NCBI GenBank assembly: GCA_028818385.1
Contig: JAPPNY010000146.1
Coordinates: 1 to 25,362 of the forward strand
Direction: 5' to 3'
From: Spirochaetaceae bacterium
GTDB lineage: Bacteria; Spirochaetota; Spirochaetia; SZUA-6; Bin103
Length of the DNA stretch: 25,362 bases
Shown: in pieces, positions 15,496-23,242 of the stretch
Layout: each line of letters opens with the position of its first letter
Position numbering within the stretch: the stretch's first letter is position 1
The notes under the pieces: model-generated
What the model saw: only the letters and a program-made list of their open reading frames with translations
Told to the model about the DNA's origin: nothing
Databases searched by the model: none
Made by a program: the position numbers and the translations under genes

Positions 15496-15678
15496 TCATT
15501 TGGCCCGCCATCGATCCGGCGGTGGCGGGTCCGCGCGCTGCGCCGAATCGAGGAGGTCGAGATCGGCGTCCGGCATGACCGGCATACGTCTGATCGCCGC
15601 CAGCAAGGCCGCCGCCGTTCGTGCGTCAGGCGGGCGCACGGCGCTCTTGATCACCTCCGAGCAGGACTCTTCAAGCAT
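15496..15678 (-). CDS. Possible small protein of 60 residues
   Basis: Starts at an ATG (MLEESCSEVIKSAV), then has an alanine/leucine-rich helix (ARTAAALLAAIRRMPVM) and an acidic, proline-rich tail (PDADLDLL, PPPPDRW). The frame remains open 63 bases upstream to 15741 but has no earlier ATG or GTG. Third-position GC is fairly high, which is why it is listed, but there is no recognisable ribosome site, no partner gene and no family match. It could be a small antitoxin-like protein or chance. Confidence 0.25.
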   Translation of the reverse strand: MLEESCSEVIKSAVRPPDARTAAALLAAIRRMPVMPDADLDLLDSAQRADPPPPDRWRAK

Positions 15679-15799
15679 TCGGCGAGTGTTTGCAATCGTG
15701 CGCCTCCAGATGCCGGATGCTACCAGGAAAACGCACCGCTAAGAGGCTCTTCGGAGACGGGGTGCACGACTTCGGGTGCTTGGATACGCTGGGCTGGAT

Positions 15800-15836
15800 G
15801 GTGCGCGTGGAGCGCACCTGACCTCCGGGGTACCCC
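15800..15836 (+). promoter_or_regulatory. Two inverted repeats in the leader of the amidohydrolase gene
   Basis: GGTGCGC (15800-15806) pairs with GCGCACC (15812-15818) around GTGGA, and GGGGTACCCC (15827-15836) is a perfect 10-bp palindrome touching the ATG at 15837. The second occupies the place of the ribosome-binding site. Translation control or an operator is possible; neither is shown. Confidence 0.35.
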
Positions 15837-16952
15837 ATGATCATAGACTCACACGCCTACACGTTCGAGGCCGCAGACAGCCTGATGGGCTACGACAGCG
15901 TGGACGAGCATCTCCGATGGGTGCAGGCCGGACAGGCCAGCCACTATCAGCCGGCCTTCAGCCTCAGTGACAGGTCCCGGGGCTCATCCGAGGTTCTGGC
16001 TCCTGGCGAGTCGGGTGTCCTGACCGGACTGCCCGACGTCGACTTCCGTATCGACCACGCCGCCGGCAGAGTAGTATGGACCGTCGATGGTGAGGACTAC
16101 ACCAAGCATTACTACCCGCCGAACTTGCAGGGTTGCGCCTTTGGGCCGGACAGCCTCATCAGCGAGATGGACTACGCCGGCGTCGACATGGCGCTCCTGC
16201 ACACGAACCCGATGCTCGGTCGCAGCAGCGCCTACCAGGCCGAGTGCATACGCAGGTTCCCCGGCAGGATCGTCTCGATGGCGCCCGTCGACGAATGGCG
16301 TATCCGCGACGATACCGATGCCGTGATCCGAGAGCTTGAGGACTCGATCACGAAGCACGGACTCCAGGCGATCAAGTTCAACGCCGACGGATACAAGGTC
16401 AGTGCGGAGCCCTGGGACGACGGCTTCTACCGATCCTTCTGGGAGGCTGCAACCTCCCTCTCCGTGCCGATCTTCTTCTCCTTGAGCACGGGGCCGGAAG
16501 CCGGGAGCTGGGAACCCACCACTCAAGCCCGGGACGGCTACGCGAACGAGCTGGGGATTCTCATGCGATGGATGGAGCGCTACCCAGACACGATCGTCAG
16601 CATAACCCACGGATTTCCGTACCGCTCCTTCATTGAAGGCGACCGGATCGTCCTGCCCGACGCGGTCTACGAGCCCTTCCAGAACCCGAATCTCACCATC
16701 GAGATCTGCTTTCCCGTGAGAATAGGCGACATGTGGGACTTCCCCTATCGAAAGGCGATACCGACCTTCCAGAGCATGGTGGAGCACATCGGAGCCGACC
16801 GCCTGATGTGGGGCACGGACATGCCCTTCCAGAACCGCCACTGTACCTACCGGCAGTCCATAGACCACATCGTCAAGTACTGTGACTTCCTAAGCCAGGA
16901 GGAGATGGACCTGATCATGGGGGGGACCGCTGCGCGCGTCCTCGGCCTCTGA
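15837..16952 (+). CDS. Amidohydrolase (Amidohydro_2-type TIM barrel)
   Basis: 371 residues. The N-terminus MIIDSHAYTF occupies the place of the D-x-H-x-H metal motif but has Tyr8 instead of the second His. Other expected ligands are present: the 'SITHGFPYRS' His after strand 5/6 and the 'LMWGTDMPF' Asp near the end. The family splits C-N or C-C bonds (decarboxylases such as ACMSD, and lactonases). SLISEMDYAGVDMALLH is the usual 'm.e.GvD.avl' strand. The stop codon and the next ATG share a base (TGATG at 16950-16954), so it is coupled to a Rieske oxygenase. Together they suggest breakdown of an aromatic or quaternary-amine compound. The changed ligand suggests a mononuclear or altered metal site, as in ACMSD-like subgroups. 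Confidence 0.82.
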   Translation: MIIDSHAYTFEAADSLMGYDSVDEHLRWVQAGQASHYQPAFSLSDRSRGSSEVLAPGESGVLTGLPDVDFRIDHAAGRVVWTVDGEDYTKHYYPPNLQGCAFGPDSLISEMDYAGVDMALLHTNPMLGRSSAYQAECIRRFPGRIVSMAPVDEWRIRDDTDAVIRELEDSITKHGLQAIKFNADGYKVSAEPWDDGFYRSFWEAATSLSVPIFFSLSTGPEAGSWEPTTQARDGYANELGILMRWMERYPDTIVSITHGFPYRSFIEGDRIVLPDAVYEPFQNPNLTIEICFPVRIGDMWDFPYRKAIPTFQSMVEHIGADRLMWGTDMPFQNRHCTYRQSIDHIVKYCDFLSQEEMDLIMGGTAARVLGL

Positions 16953-18178
16953 TGGCGAGAACCCATAGCATGGCTGGCGGCGGCGAGGTAGAGGCGTGGG
17001 TGGCCGAGCGCCGGCCCGGCTGGTCGCTGCCCCGGCAACTGTACCTCTCGACCCAGGCGTTCGAGCGCGACATGGCGCGCGTGTTCATGCGCGGCTGGTC
17101 GTTCGTCGGCCACATCGCCCGCATCCCCGCTGTCGGCGACTACTTCCTCCACGAGATCGGGGATGAGTCGATCGTCGTGATGCGCAGCGGCGGCGGGGAC
17201 ACTGCCGTGAGCGCGTTCTTCAACGTCTGTCGCCATCGCGGCTCGCGGATCTGCCTCGAAGCGGAAGGACACGCAACGTCGCGGCTCGTGTGCCCCTACC
17301 ACGCGTGGTCCTATACGCTCGAGGGCGAGCTGGCTTCCGCGCGCCACATGGGCGCGCATTTCGACCGCGCCGACATGGGACTCCACCGGTGCGCGGTGCG
17401 CGTGATCGAGGGCCTGATCTTCCTGTGCCCGGAGCCGCCCGGTCCCGACCTCGGCAGCTTCTGGGACCAGATGCGGGCTCTGTTCACGCCCCATGGTTTT
17501 CGCCAGGCCAAGGTCGCCCGCCGCACCATTCATCGCATCCGCGCCAACTGGAAGGTGTTCGCCGAGAACTTCTGGGAGTGCTACCACTGCACGCACGCCC
17601 ACCCGGAGTTCTGTCAGGTCATGTCCTATCCAGCCGCCGCCGAATCGCCGCGGCGACGGTCAGAGTACGAACGCTTCGTGTCCGATTGGCGCCAGCGGGC
17701 GCAACGGGAAGGGCGGCTGCCGGTGCAGGTCGAGTTGTCGGAGTCGAAGCTCTACCAGTTGGTCCGCACCCCGATCCGCCCCGGGTTTCTCACGCAAACG
17801 CGTGACGGGCGGCCGGTCGCCCCCCTCATGGGACAGTTCACGCAGTACGACGGCGCCATCTCGGCCATGCAGATGTTTCCGCTCAACTGGATCGTCGCGT
17901 CCAACGACCACGCCATGCTGTTCAGCTTTGCGCCGATGAGCGAGCTCGAGACGCGTGCCGAGCTCACCTGGCTGGTCGACGGCGACGCGGTGGAGGGCCG
18001 CGACTACGATCCGGCCGAGGTGAGCTGGCTCTGGGAGGTCACCAACGGGGAGGACTGGAAGATCTGCGAGAACAACCAGTCCGGCGTCAACTCACGGATG
18101 TACCGGCCAGGCCCCTACTCCGAGGCCGAGCAAGGCGTGGAACAGTTCATCGAGTGGTACTTCGCCCAAATCGCATGA
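16952..18178 (+). CDS. Rieske [2Fe-2S] non-haem iron oxygenase, alpha subunit type
   Basis: 408 residues. The Rieske cluster ligands are Cys93-R-His95 (NVCRHRGSRI) and Cys114-P-Y-His117 (CPYHAWSY). The mononuclear iron site is in ENFWECYHCTHAHPE (205-219), giving His212 and His217, with the third ligand Asp368 in NGEDWKICENNQSG. The spacing and the ECYHC motif are like those of glycine-betaine/carnitine monooxygenase and related single-component oxygenases. The usual bridging acid appears as Glu209. A reductase partner is not in the window. Translation is coupled to the amidohydrolase by a one-base overlap; Met7 is a second possible start. The substrate is unknown; an N-methylated amine or aromatic acid would fit. 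Confidence 0.9.
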   Translation: MARTHSMAGGGEVEAWVAERRPGWSLPRQLYLSTQAFERDMARVFMRGWSFVGHIARIPAVGDYFLHEIGDESIVVMRSGGGDTAVSAFFNVCRHRGSRICLEAEGHATSRLVCPYHAWSYTLEGELASARHMGAHFDRADMGLHRCAVRVIEGLIFLCPEPPGPDLGSFWDQMRALFTPHGFRQAKVARRTIHRIRANWKVFAENFWECYHCTHAHPEFCQVMSYPAAAESPRRRSEYERFVSDWRQRAQREGRLPVQVELSESKLYQLVRTPIRPGFLTQTRDGRPVAPLMGQFTQYDGAISAMQMFPLNWIVASNDHAMLFSFAPMSELETRAELTWLVDGDAVEGRDYDPAEVSWLWEVTNGEDWKICENNQSGVNSRMYRPGPYSEAEQGVEQFIEWYFAQIA

Positions 18179-18183
18179 CGGCC

Positions 18184-18221
18184 GCACCGCTACCGGTGCA
18201 TGGGCGATCTCGTGGGCGCCC
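18184..18221. terminator. Possible stem-loops between convergent genes
   Basis: GCACCG (18184-18189) pairs with CGGTGC (18194-18199), and GGGCG (18202-18206) pairs with CGCCC (18217-18221). They lie in the 59-base space between two convergent genes. No T-tract is present on either strand, so termination is only suggested by position. Confidence 0.3.
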
Positions 18222-18237
18222 AAGGGAATATCGTATG

Positions 18238-19422
18238 CTACCAGGCAAAGGCGTCGCTCCACAGTTCCTCGAGGAACGTGCGCCAATGCAGGAGCCGAAT
18301 GCCGTCGTCGGTGCGCCGGTCTAGCTCGTCGAAGGAGACGAGGACCAGCGAGTCCAATCCGTCCTCTTCGGCCAAGGCACGCAGACCTCGCAGGTCGTGG
18401 TCGGATACACGGCTGGAGGCCTTCACCTCTATCGCCGCCGACGCTCCGATCACGAAGTCCACCTCGAGTCCGCTCTGCGTGCGCCAGTAGGTCAGCTCTT
18501 TCCGAATGCGGCGGTAGGAGAGGTAACTGCGCAGCTCCATGGCGATGAAGTGCTCGAACGCGATCCCGTACTCCGTGCTGTTCCTGTTCAGCGTGCGGAT
18601 GCCGCGCAGGAAGTTGGCTACTCCCACGTCGAAGAAGTAGAACTTGGCCGTCGCCACGGCCTTGCGGCGCCGCGACCCGCGCCAGGGCTGCAGCAGGAAC
18701 CCGATGAACGTGTCCTTGAGGATGTCGAAGTAGGAGCGCACCGACGTGACGGGTACCCCGGTGTCGCGCGACACGTTCGCGAAGTTGAGCTGCTGGCCGT
18801 TGGAGACGGCGGCTACGTTCAGGAAGCGGGCGAAGTGCGTGAAGTTCTGGACCAGCGCCTCACCCCGGATCTCTTCGGCGAGGTACGTGTTCACGTAGGC
18901 GTCGAGCTCCTCCTCCGGGTACTCGGCGTCATAGACCTGCGGCAAACCGCCATGCAGGAGGTAGCGCCCCAGGTCGAACTCCGGTACCTCGGCGCTCGTC
19001 AGCGGAAACAGGTTCGCCTGCCACGCGCGGCCGCCCAGGAGATTCACCCCGCCCCGCGTGAGCTTGCGGCCGCTGGAGCCCGAGAGGACGAAGTGAATCC
19101 GCTTCGTCTCGATCAGGTCGTGCACCTCGTCGAGCAGCGGCGGCAGCTTCTGGATCTCGTCGATGACGACGACCGGAGGCTCGGCCGAGGCGTCGCCCCG
19201 GCCTTCCGCGACGATCTCGCGCAATCGAGAGGGATTCTCCGCCAGCGGCAGGTAGACGCTACTGCGCAGAAGGTTGACGATCGCGCCCGAGCCGAACTGC
19301 TGGCGGAGCAACGTCGTCTTGCCGGTGCTGCGAGGACCGAACAGAAACAGCGACTTTCGCTTGGCGAGCTTCCTGACGGCCAACGTTCGCGAGTACACGG
19401 CTCCCAGAGCATATCCGGCCAT
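18238..19422 (-). CDS. AAA_14/DUF4143 ATPase with PD-(D/E)xK-like C-terminus
   Basis: 394 residues. Walker A is GPRSTGKTT (29-37), Walker B VVVIDE (84-89) and sensor 1 FVLSGSSGRKL (111-121). Next comes LFPLTSAEVPEF, then RYLLHGGLPQVY, typical of this family. The C-terminal DUF4143 part ends with a nuclease-like core: YWRTQSGLEVDFVI with Asp322 and AIEVKAS with Glu332 and Lys334. Length is normal for the family. The ATG at 19422 has AAGG too close to it; most family members start near '(M)YSRTL', so a GTG at 19398, preceded by GGGAG, is a real alternative. These proteins are widespread, often in accessory DNA, and their function is not established. It is convergent with the Rieske gene and not coupled to the DUF3604 gene (96-base gap). 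Confidence 0.85.
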   Translation of the reverse strand: MAGYALGAVYSRTLAVRKLAKRKSLFLFGPRSTGKTTLLRQQFGSGAIVNLLRSSVYLPLAENPSRLREIVAEGRGDASAEPPVVVIDEIQKLPPLLDEVHDLIETKRIHFVLSGSSGRKLTRGGVNLLGGRAWQANLFPLTSAEVPEFDLGRYLLHGGLPQVYDAEYPEEELDAYVNTYLAEEIRGEALVQNFTHFARFLNVAAVSNGQQLNFANVSRDTGVPVTSVRSYFDILKDTFIGFLLQPWRGSRRRKAVATAKFYFFDVGVANFLRGIRTLNRNSTEYGIAFEHFIAMELRSYLSYRRIRKELTYWRTQSGLEVDFVIGASAAIEVKASSRVSDHDLRGLRALAEEDGLDSLVLVSFDELDRRTDDGIRLLHWRTFLEELWSDAFAW

Positions 19423-19518
19423 ATCCTTGAAATCAACGGGCGCTCCGCTGATTTTCTGCCGAATTCGTCGGAGTGGCAGCGCATTTCTGCAGGTTCGCCG
19501 TCCCCGCGTGTCATCCCC

Positions 19519-21684
19519 TCACTCGATGGTCACGTACCAGGGGCTCAGCCAGGCTTTGGCCCCGTCGATCTGGGTGATGCGCAGCCAGTAGGCGTGGCGG
19601 CCCGGCGGTGCGGCGCCGTCGCGGAAGTTCGTCGCGATTTCCAGGCCGCTGCCGGTCGGCGCCATCTCCATCACCAGGCGGGTGTCGATGCCGGGGCCGG
19701 GCACCGTCACCGGCTGACGGCGCACCTCGCCGAGGGTGGCGCGATGCTGCAGCACGCCGCTGTGGAAGCTGAGCGTCGCCGAGTCGGGGCCCTCCACGCC
19801 GACGAGCAGGCCGTCGGCGTCGCCGGTGGTCACCGAGCGCCAGGTGATGCGGTCGCGGCCCGTCTCTTCCAGGCCCTCGGCGGCCGAGTCGAAGGCCCAG
19901 CCTTCGGCGGCGCCGAACGTGCCGCCAGCGATGGACAGCGATCCGTCCCAGCGCAGCATGCGTTGGCGATCGCGGTTGCGGGCGCCGGCCCAGCTCACCC
20001 GTACGCGGTCGGCGGCACGCGGCAGCCGCTCGGGGAAGGTGGCGATCAGCTCCGTCCCGCGGAAGCAGTCGATGCGCTCCACGGGCGCCGTGCCGGCCAC
20101 GCTGACGCTGATGCGGGGTGCGGTGGCGGCCTCGAACACGGCGCCGACCGGATGGCCGTCGGCGCTCGCCTCGACGTGGATGCGGGCGCCGGAGGTGCCG
20201 TAGCAGCGGCGCGCGCGCAGCGCGGAGAGGATGCCCTCGCGGCTGAGCTCGTCAGCGAATACGCATGCCAGCCCGCCGTTGACGCCGAACGTGCTGCGCC
20301 CCGGGTTGGCGGTGCCGGGACGCCCCTTGTGGTCGTCGGAGCCGCAGACGAAGCCGATCTCGTACCCGCGCTCCAGCCCCTCCCGCAGAAACCACTCGAA
20401 CTCCCCCCACTCGGACAGCACCTCGATGACCGGCTCCAGCTCGGGATCGTGAAAGCGGAGGTCGGCGCGGCGGCCGCCCATGTGCGGAATGATCAGCGGC
20501 CCGGCCGCATGACCGCGCAGGGCCGCGTACAGGTCGCGCACGTGCGGGGCGTCGGCATCGGCGCCGTCGGCCCGCGGCGGGTCGCCCACCAGGATCCGGC
20601 TGGAGCGGTGCAGCGGGCCGTCGGCCTGCGCGTAGTAGACGTTGCGGTCGCCTCCGGACGCCGTGTTGCCCGACCACTCCCAGCCGACGAACGCGACGTA
20701 CCGGCCGGGCTCGTCATGGCCGTTCGCCTGCCGCTTGATCTCGGTCCAGATCGCGTCGGTGATCTGCAGGTCGTTTCCCTGGTGGCCGGCAAAGTCCGCG
20801 AAGGCGACGTCGCGGGCGTAGGCGAAGTGGGCGGAGACCGGTCCGGTGCCGACCGTCTCATTGCTCTGGCCATGGAGGTCACCCCAGTACGGTTGCGGGC
20901 CGCCCTGCCCGGCTCGGCACACCAGCGGGTTGGCCGTGGCAGGCTCCAGTCCCTCGGCGCTCACGGTCACACGGTGGATGCCGGACCCCGCAGCGCGCAC
21001 GTCCTGGAAGCGGTGCGCGCCTCCGTCGCCGGGCTCGAGAGTGTACCGCTCGGGAAGCCCGCTCAGGCCTGCGGCGTCGATCTCGATGCAGCCGGCGAAA
21101 TCACGGCACACGTTTCCCCAGCGGTCCTCCACCCGCACCCCGAGCCAGCCGGGCGAGCCGGGCGTGGTCACCGATGGCCCCACGGCCACCAGGCGGTGTG
21201 GCCTTCCTCCCGTCACCTGTACCACCGGCGACGGCACCACCGTGTACTGCCAGGCGCCCGCCCAGTCCACGGCCACCCGGAACTCGAACGTGTCGTTGAT
21301 GAAGGTCTGCGCTCGGCTTCCCGGGCTCCCGCCGGAGCTGTCGCCCAGCGTCAGAGTGACCGTGTCGCCCTGGCGCAGCCAGCCGTCGAACACGTCCACC
21401 GTGACGCAGCGGCGCCAGGGCCGGATGTAGCGCTGCCGCTCGTAGGCCGCGCGCAGCGCGGCGGCACCGGTGGTCGCGGCGCTGGCGAAATCGGCGGCGC
21501 CCGGCTCCGTGAACTGCGGCGTCCCCCAGTCGCTGGTGTCGCGCCAGGCGAACTTGATCGAGCCGCCGTCGTCGATGCCGCGCTCGCCCGCGTGGTAGGT
21601 GATCCGCCACGTGCCGGTGGAGCCGGCCTCGATCGGGCCCGCGGGCGCTATCTCCGCCCAGCCGTGCAGGTCGCGGGCGCTCAC
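19519..21684 (-). CDS. DUF3604 family protein (PHP-like metal-dependent fold)
   Basis: 721 residues from a GTG at 21684; the GTGA overlap with the sulfatase stop decides this start, since the open frame upstream to 22584 is only the sulfatase's shadow. Residues 1-250 are beta-rich, probably immunoglobulin-like domains. Residues 265-500 carry DUF3604 motifs: PYWGDLHGQS (265-274), GHQGND (300-305), FVGWEWSGN (332-340), PHMGG (400-404), CGSDDHKG (447-454) and ARRCYGTSGARI. The His and Asp residues in these loops fit a PHP-like polynuclear metal site. Members are often next to sulfatases or other glycan genes and their reaction is not settled. No signal peptide, so probably cytoplasmic. Confidence 0.85.
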   Translation of the reverse strand: MSARDLHGWAEIAPAGPIEAGSTGTWRITYHAGERGIDDGGSIKFAWRDTSDWGTPQFTEPGAADFASAATTGAAALRAAYERQRYIRPWRRCVTVDVFDGWLRQGDTVTLTLGDSSGGSPGSRAQTFINDTFEFRVAVDWAGAWQYTVVPSPVVQVTGGRPHRLVAVGPSVTTPGSPGWLGVRVEDRWGNVCRDFAGCIEIDAAGLSGLPERYTLEPGDGGAHRFQDVRAAGSGIHRVTVSAEGLEPATANPLVCRAGQGGPQPYWGDLHGQSNETVGTGPVSAHFAYARDVAFADFAGHQGNDLQITDAIWTEIKRQANGHDEPGRYVAFVGWEWSGNTASGGDRNVYYAQADGPLHRSSRILVGDPPRADGADADAPHVRDLYAALRGHAAGPLIIPHMGGRRADLRFHDPELEPVIEVLSEWGEFEWFLREGLERGYEIGFVCGSDDHKGRPGTANPGRSTFGVNGGLACVFADELSREGILSALRARRCYGTSGARIHVEASADGHPVGAVFEAATAPRISVSVAGTAPVERIDCFRGTELIATFPERLPRAADRVRVSWAGARNRDRQRMLRWDGSLSIAGGTFGAAEGWAFDSAAEGLEETGRDRITWRSVTTGDADGLLVGVEGPDSATLSFHSGVLQHRATLGEVRRQPVTVPGPGIDTRLVMEMAPTGSGLEIATNFRDGAAPPGRHAYWLRITQIDGAKAWLSPWYVTIE

Positions 21685-23117
21685 CGCCAGCCCCGCTGGC
21701 CGCTCAGGCCGCGGTCCGGCTGGTACTCGTAGGCCGGTTCCGGCATGCCGACCAGCCGGCCGTCGCGCACCCACGCGCGATCCTCGCCGTAGAGCTCGCC
21801 GGCCATCAGCGCTTCCAGATCCGCGGCGACGTCCACCGTTGCCGGCGAGCCGTACAGGTCGTGCAGTTCCCGTGGATCGCTCTGCAGGTCGAAGAGCTGC
21901 AGGCGGTTGCCGGCCGGGTAGTAGATGAGCTTGTGCCGGCCGCGCCGGAGCATGCGCATGGCCGCCGCCCCCTCGTGGTGCTCGCAGTACAGGTGGGTGC
22001 GGCGCGGCTCGCCGACCAGCGACTCCCCCTCGACCGTCGGCGGGACGTCGATGCCGCACAGGTCCAGCAGGGTCGGCATCACGTCGCGCAGCGCCGCCAG
22101 CCGCCCGTCGGTGCGGCGCGCCCCCACCCTCGCATCCCCGGCCGTGCCGACCAGGATCATCGGCACCCTGGCCGAGTACTCGTACATGGGCGGCTTGGCC
22201 CACAGGTGGTGGTTGCCGAGCATGTCCCCGTGGTCGGAGGTGAACATCAGGATCGTGTCGTCGAGCAGGCCAGCCTCGCGCAACTGGCCGATCAGCAGGC
22301 GGATCTGGTGGTCGATGTACGTGCACTGGGCGTAGAAGCCCATGCGCGCCAAGCGCGTCTCCTCCCCGTCCAGGCCGACGTTGCGCCGGTCGCGGTAGAG
22401 CTTCAGCGCGTGCGGCAGCGCGTCGAAGTCGCGCGCCCAGTCGCCGACGAACGGCTCGTCCACGCCGAAGTGCTCGTAGTGGCGCAGATAGTCGGCCGGC
22501 GGCGTGATCGGCGGGTGCGGCGCCGCGTACGAGCAGTACCAGAACGCCGGCCGCCCCGGGTCGCGGCGGCGGATCGTCTCGCACATCTGCCGGGTGGTCC
22601 AGAACGTCTGGTGGAACTGCTCGGGCAGGTGCCAGGGCCGCACCGTGTAGCTGTTGTTGCCCATGGCATGGGTCAGCTCCTGGCCGCCGTAGCCGTGGTC
22701 GTGCAGGTAGCGCTCGTAGTCGTCGCTGCCGCCGCCCAGGTGGTGGCGGCCCTCCTCGTTGAGGATGACGTCGTCGAAGCCGATGCGGTCGCGCTGCGGA
22801 TAGACGTGCAGCTTGCCGACCGCGTACGCCTGATAGCCCGCGTCGCGGAAGGTCTGCGCCATGGTCGGCAGCGCCGGGTCCATCGGCTCGTGCTCGCGAA
22901 AGGTGCGGTCGCCGTGGGTGCGCGCGCTGGTGCCCGTCATCAGCGCGCGCCGCGCCGGGATGCAGGTGGGCGTGGTGGTGTACGCCTGCTCGAACCGCAC
23001 GCCGTTGCGGCAGAGCTGATCCAGCGTGGGCGTGAAGACGTGCTCGTGGCCGGCGGCGCGCAGCAGCGCACCCGGCCAGTGATCGACACAGATGAGAAGG
23101 ACGTTCGGGCCGCTCAT
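21681..23117 (-). CDS. Sulfatase (type I, formylglycine-dependent)
   Basis: 478 residues from the ATG at 23117 (MSGPNVLLICVDHW, the usual sulfatase opening); a GTG two codons earlier (23123) is possible. The active-site motif CIPARRALMTG starts at Cys52, with Pro54 and Arg56, so a formylglycine-generating enzyme acting in the cytoplasm is needed. Metal ligands are visible in the opening 'CVDHW' Asp and in LMFTSDHGDMLGNH, and YAVGKLHVYP, with the expected Lys and His, is also present. There is no signal peptide, so it would act on imported sulfated substrate. It is translationally coupled to the DUF3604 protein by a GTGA overlap. The exact sulfate ester (sugar, aryl or choline type) cannot be deduced. 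Confidence 0.9.
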   Translation of the reverse strand: MSGPNVLLICVDHWPGALLRAAGHEHVFTPTLDQLCRNGVRFEQAYTTTPTCIPARRALMTGTSARTHGDRTFREHEPMDPALPTMAQTFRDAGYQAYAVGKLHVYPQRDRIGFDDVILNEEGRHHLGGGSDDYERYLHDHGYGGQELTHAMGNNSYTVRPWHLPEQFHQTFWTTRQMCETIRRRDPGRPAFWYCSYAAPHPPITPPADYLRHYEHFGVDEPFVGDWARDFDALPHALKLYRDRRNVGLDGEETRLARMGFYAQCTYIDHQIRLLIGQLREAGLLDDTILMFTSDHGDMLGNHHLWAKPPMYEYSARVPMILVGTAGDARVGARRTDGRLAALRDVMPTLLDLCGIDVPPTVEGESLVGEPRRTHLYCEHHEGAAAMRMLRRGRHKLIYYPAGNRLQLFDLQSDPRELHDLYGSPATVDVAADLEALMAGELYGEDRAWVRDGRLVGMPEPAYEYQPDRGLSGQRGWR

Positions 23118-23160
23118 CCGCACATTCTACCGCTCATGGACAGCATCAACGCCAATCCCG

Positions 23161-23206
23161 AGGGTAACGTTCCCTGGTTGGATCACGCAGCCGCACCGGC
23201 TATCGT
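23161..23206 (+). promoter_or_regulatory. Candidate promoter with adjacent LacI-type operator-like palindrome
   Basis: AGGGTAACGTTCCCT (23161-23175) is centred on the CG of AACGTT, the typical core of LacI-family operators, with GGG/CCC arms and one base out of register. Three bases on, TTGGAT (23178-23183), a 17-base spacer and TATCGT (23201-23206) form a weak promoter pointing at the aminotransferase. It lies in the 125-base divergent region between the sulfatase and the aminotransferase. Confidence 0.3.
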
Positions 23207-23242
23207 GGCTCAGCCGGCGTCCGAAGAAGTGGAGGAACGCGT

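Larger units (their letters stand above)
15468..15836. other. Intergenic region with possible hairpins and one doubtful small ORF
   Basis: A 7-bp stem (CCCGCCA 15504-15510 with TGGCGGG 15523-15529) lies 37 bases after the GNAT-VOC stop and could end its transcript, although there is no T-run. The second half holds the inverted repeats upstream of the amidohydrolase listed separately. One minus-strand frame (15496-15678) could encode a 60-residue protein. No clear promoter was found for the amidohydrolase. Confidence 0.4.

Noticed and set aside
18397..21732. A 1111-codon open frame on the plus strand
   Set aside because: It runs antisense to the DUF4143 ATPase and DUF3604 genes, has no motif and is Arg/Val/Ala/Gly-rich. 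Such frames are usual opposite GC-rich genes.
21685..22584. Upstream extension of the DUF3604 gene
   Set aside because: It lies wholly inside the sulfatase in another frame; the GTGA overlap gives a better start.
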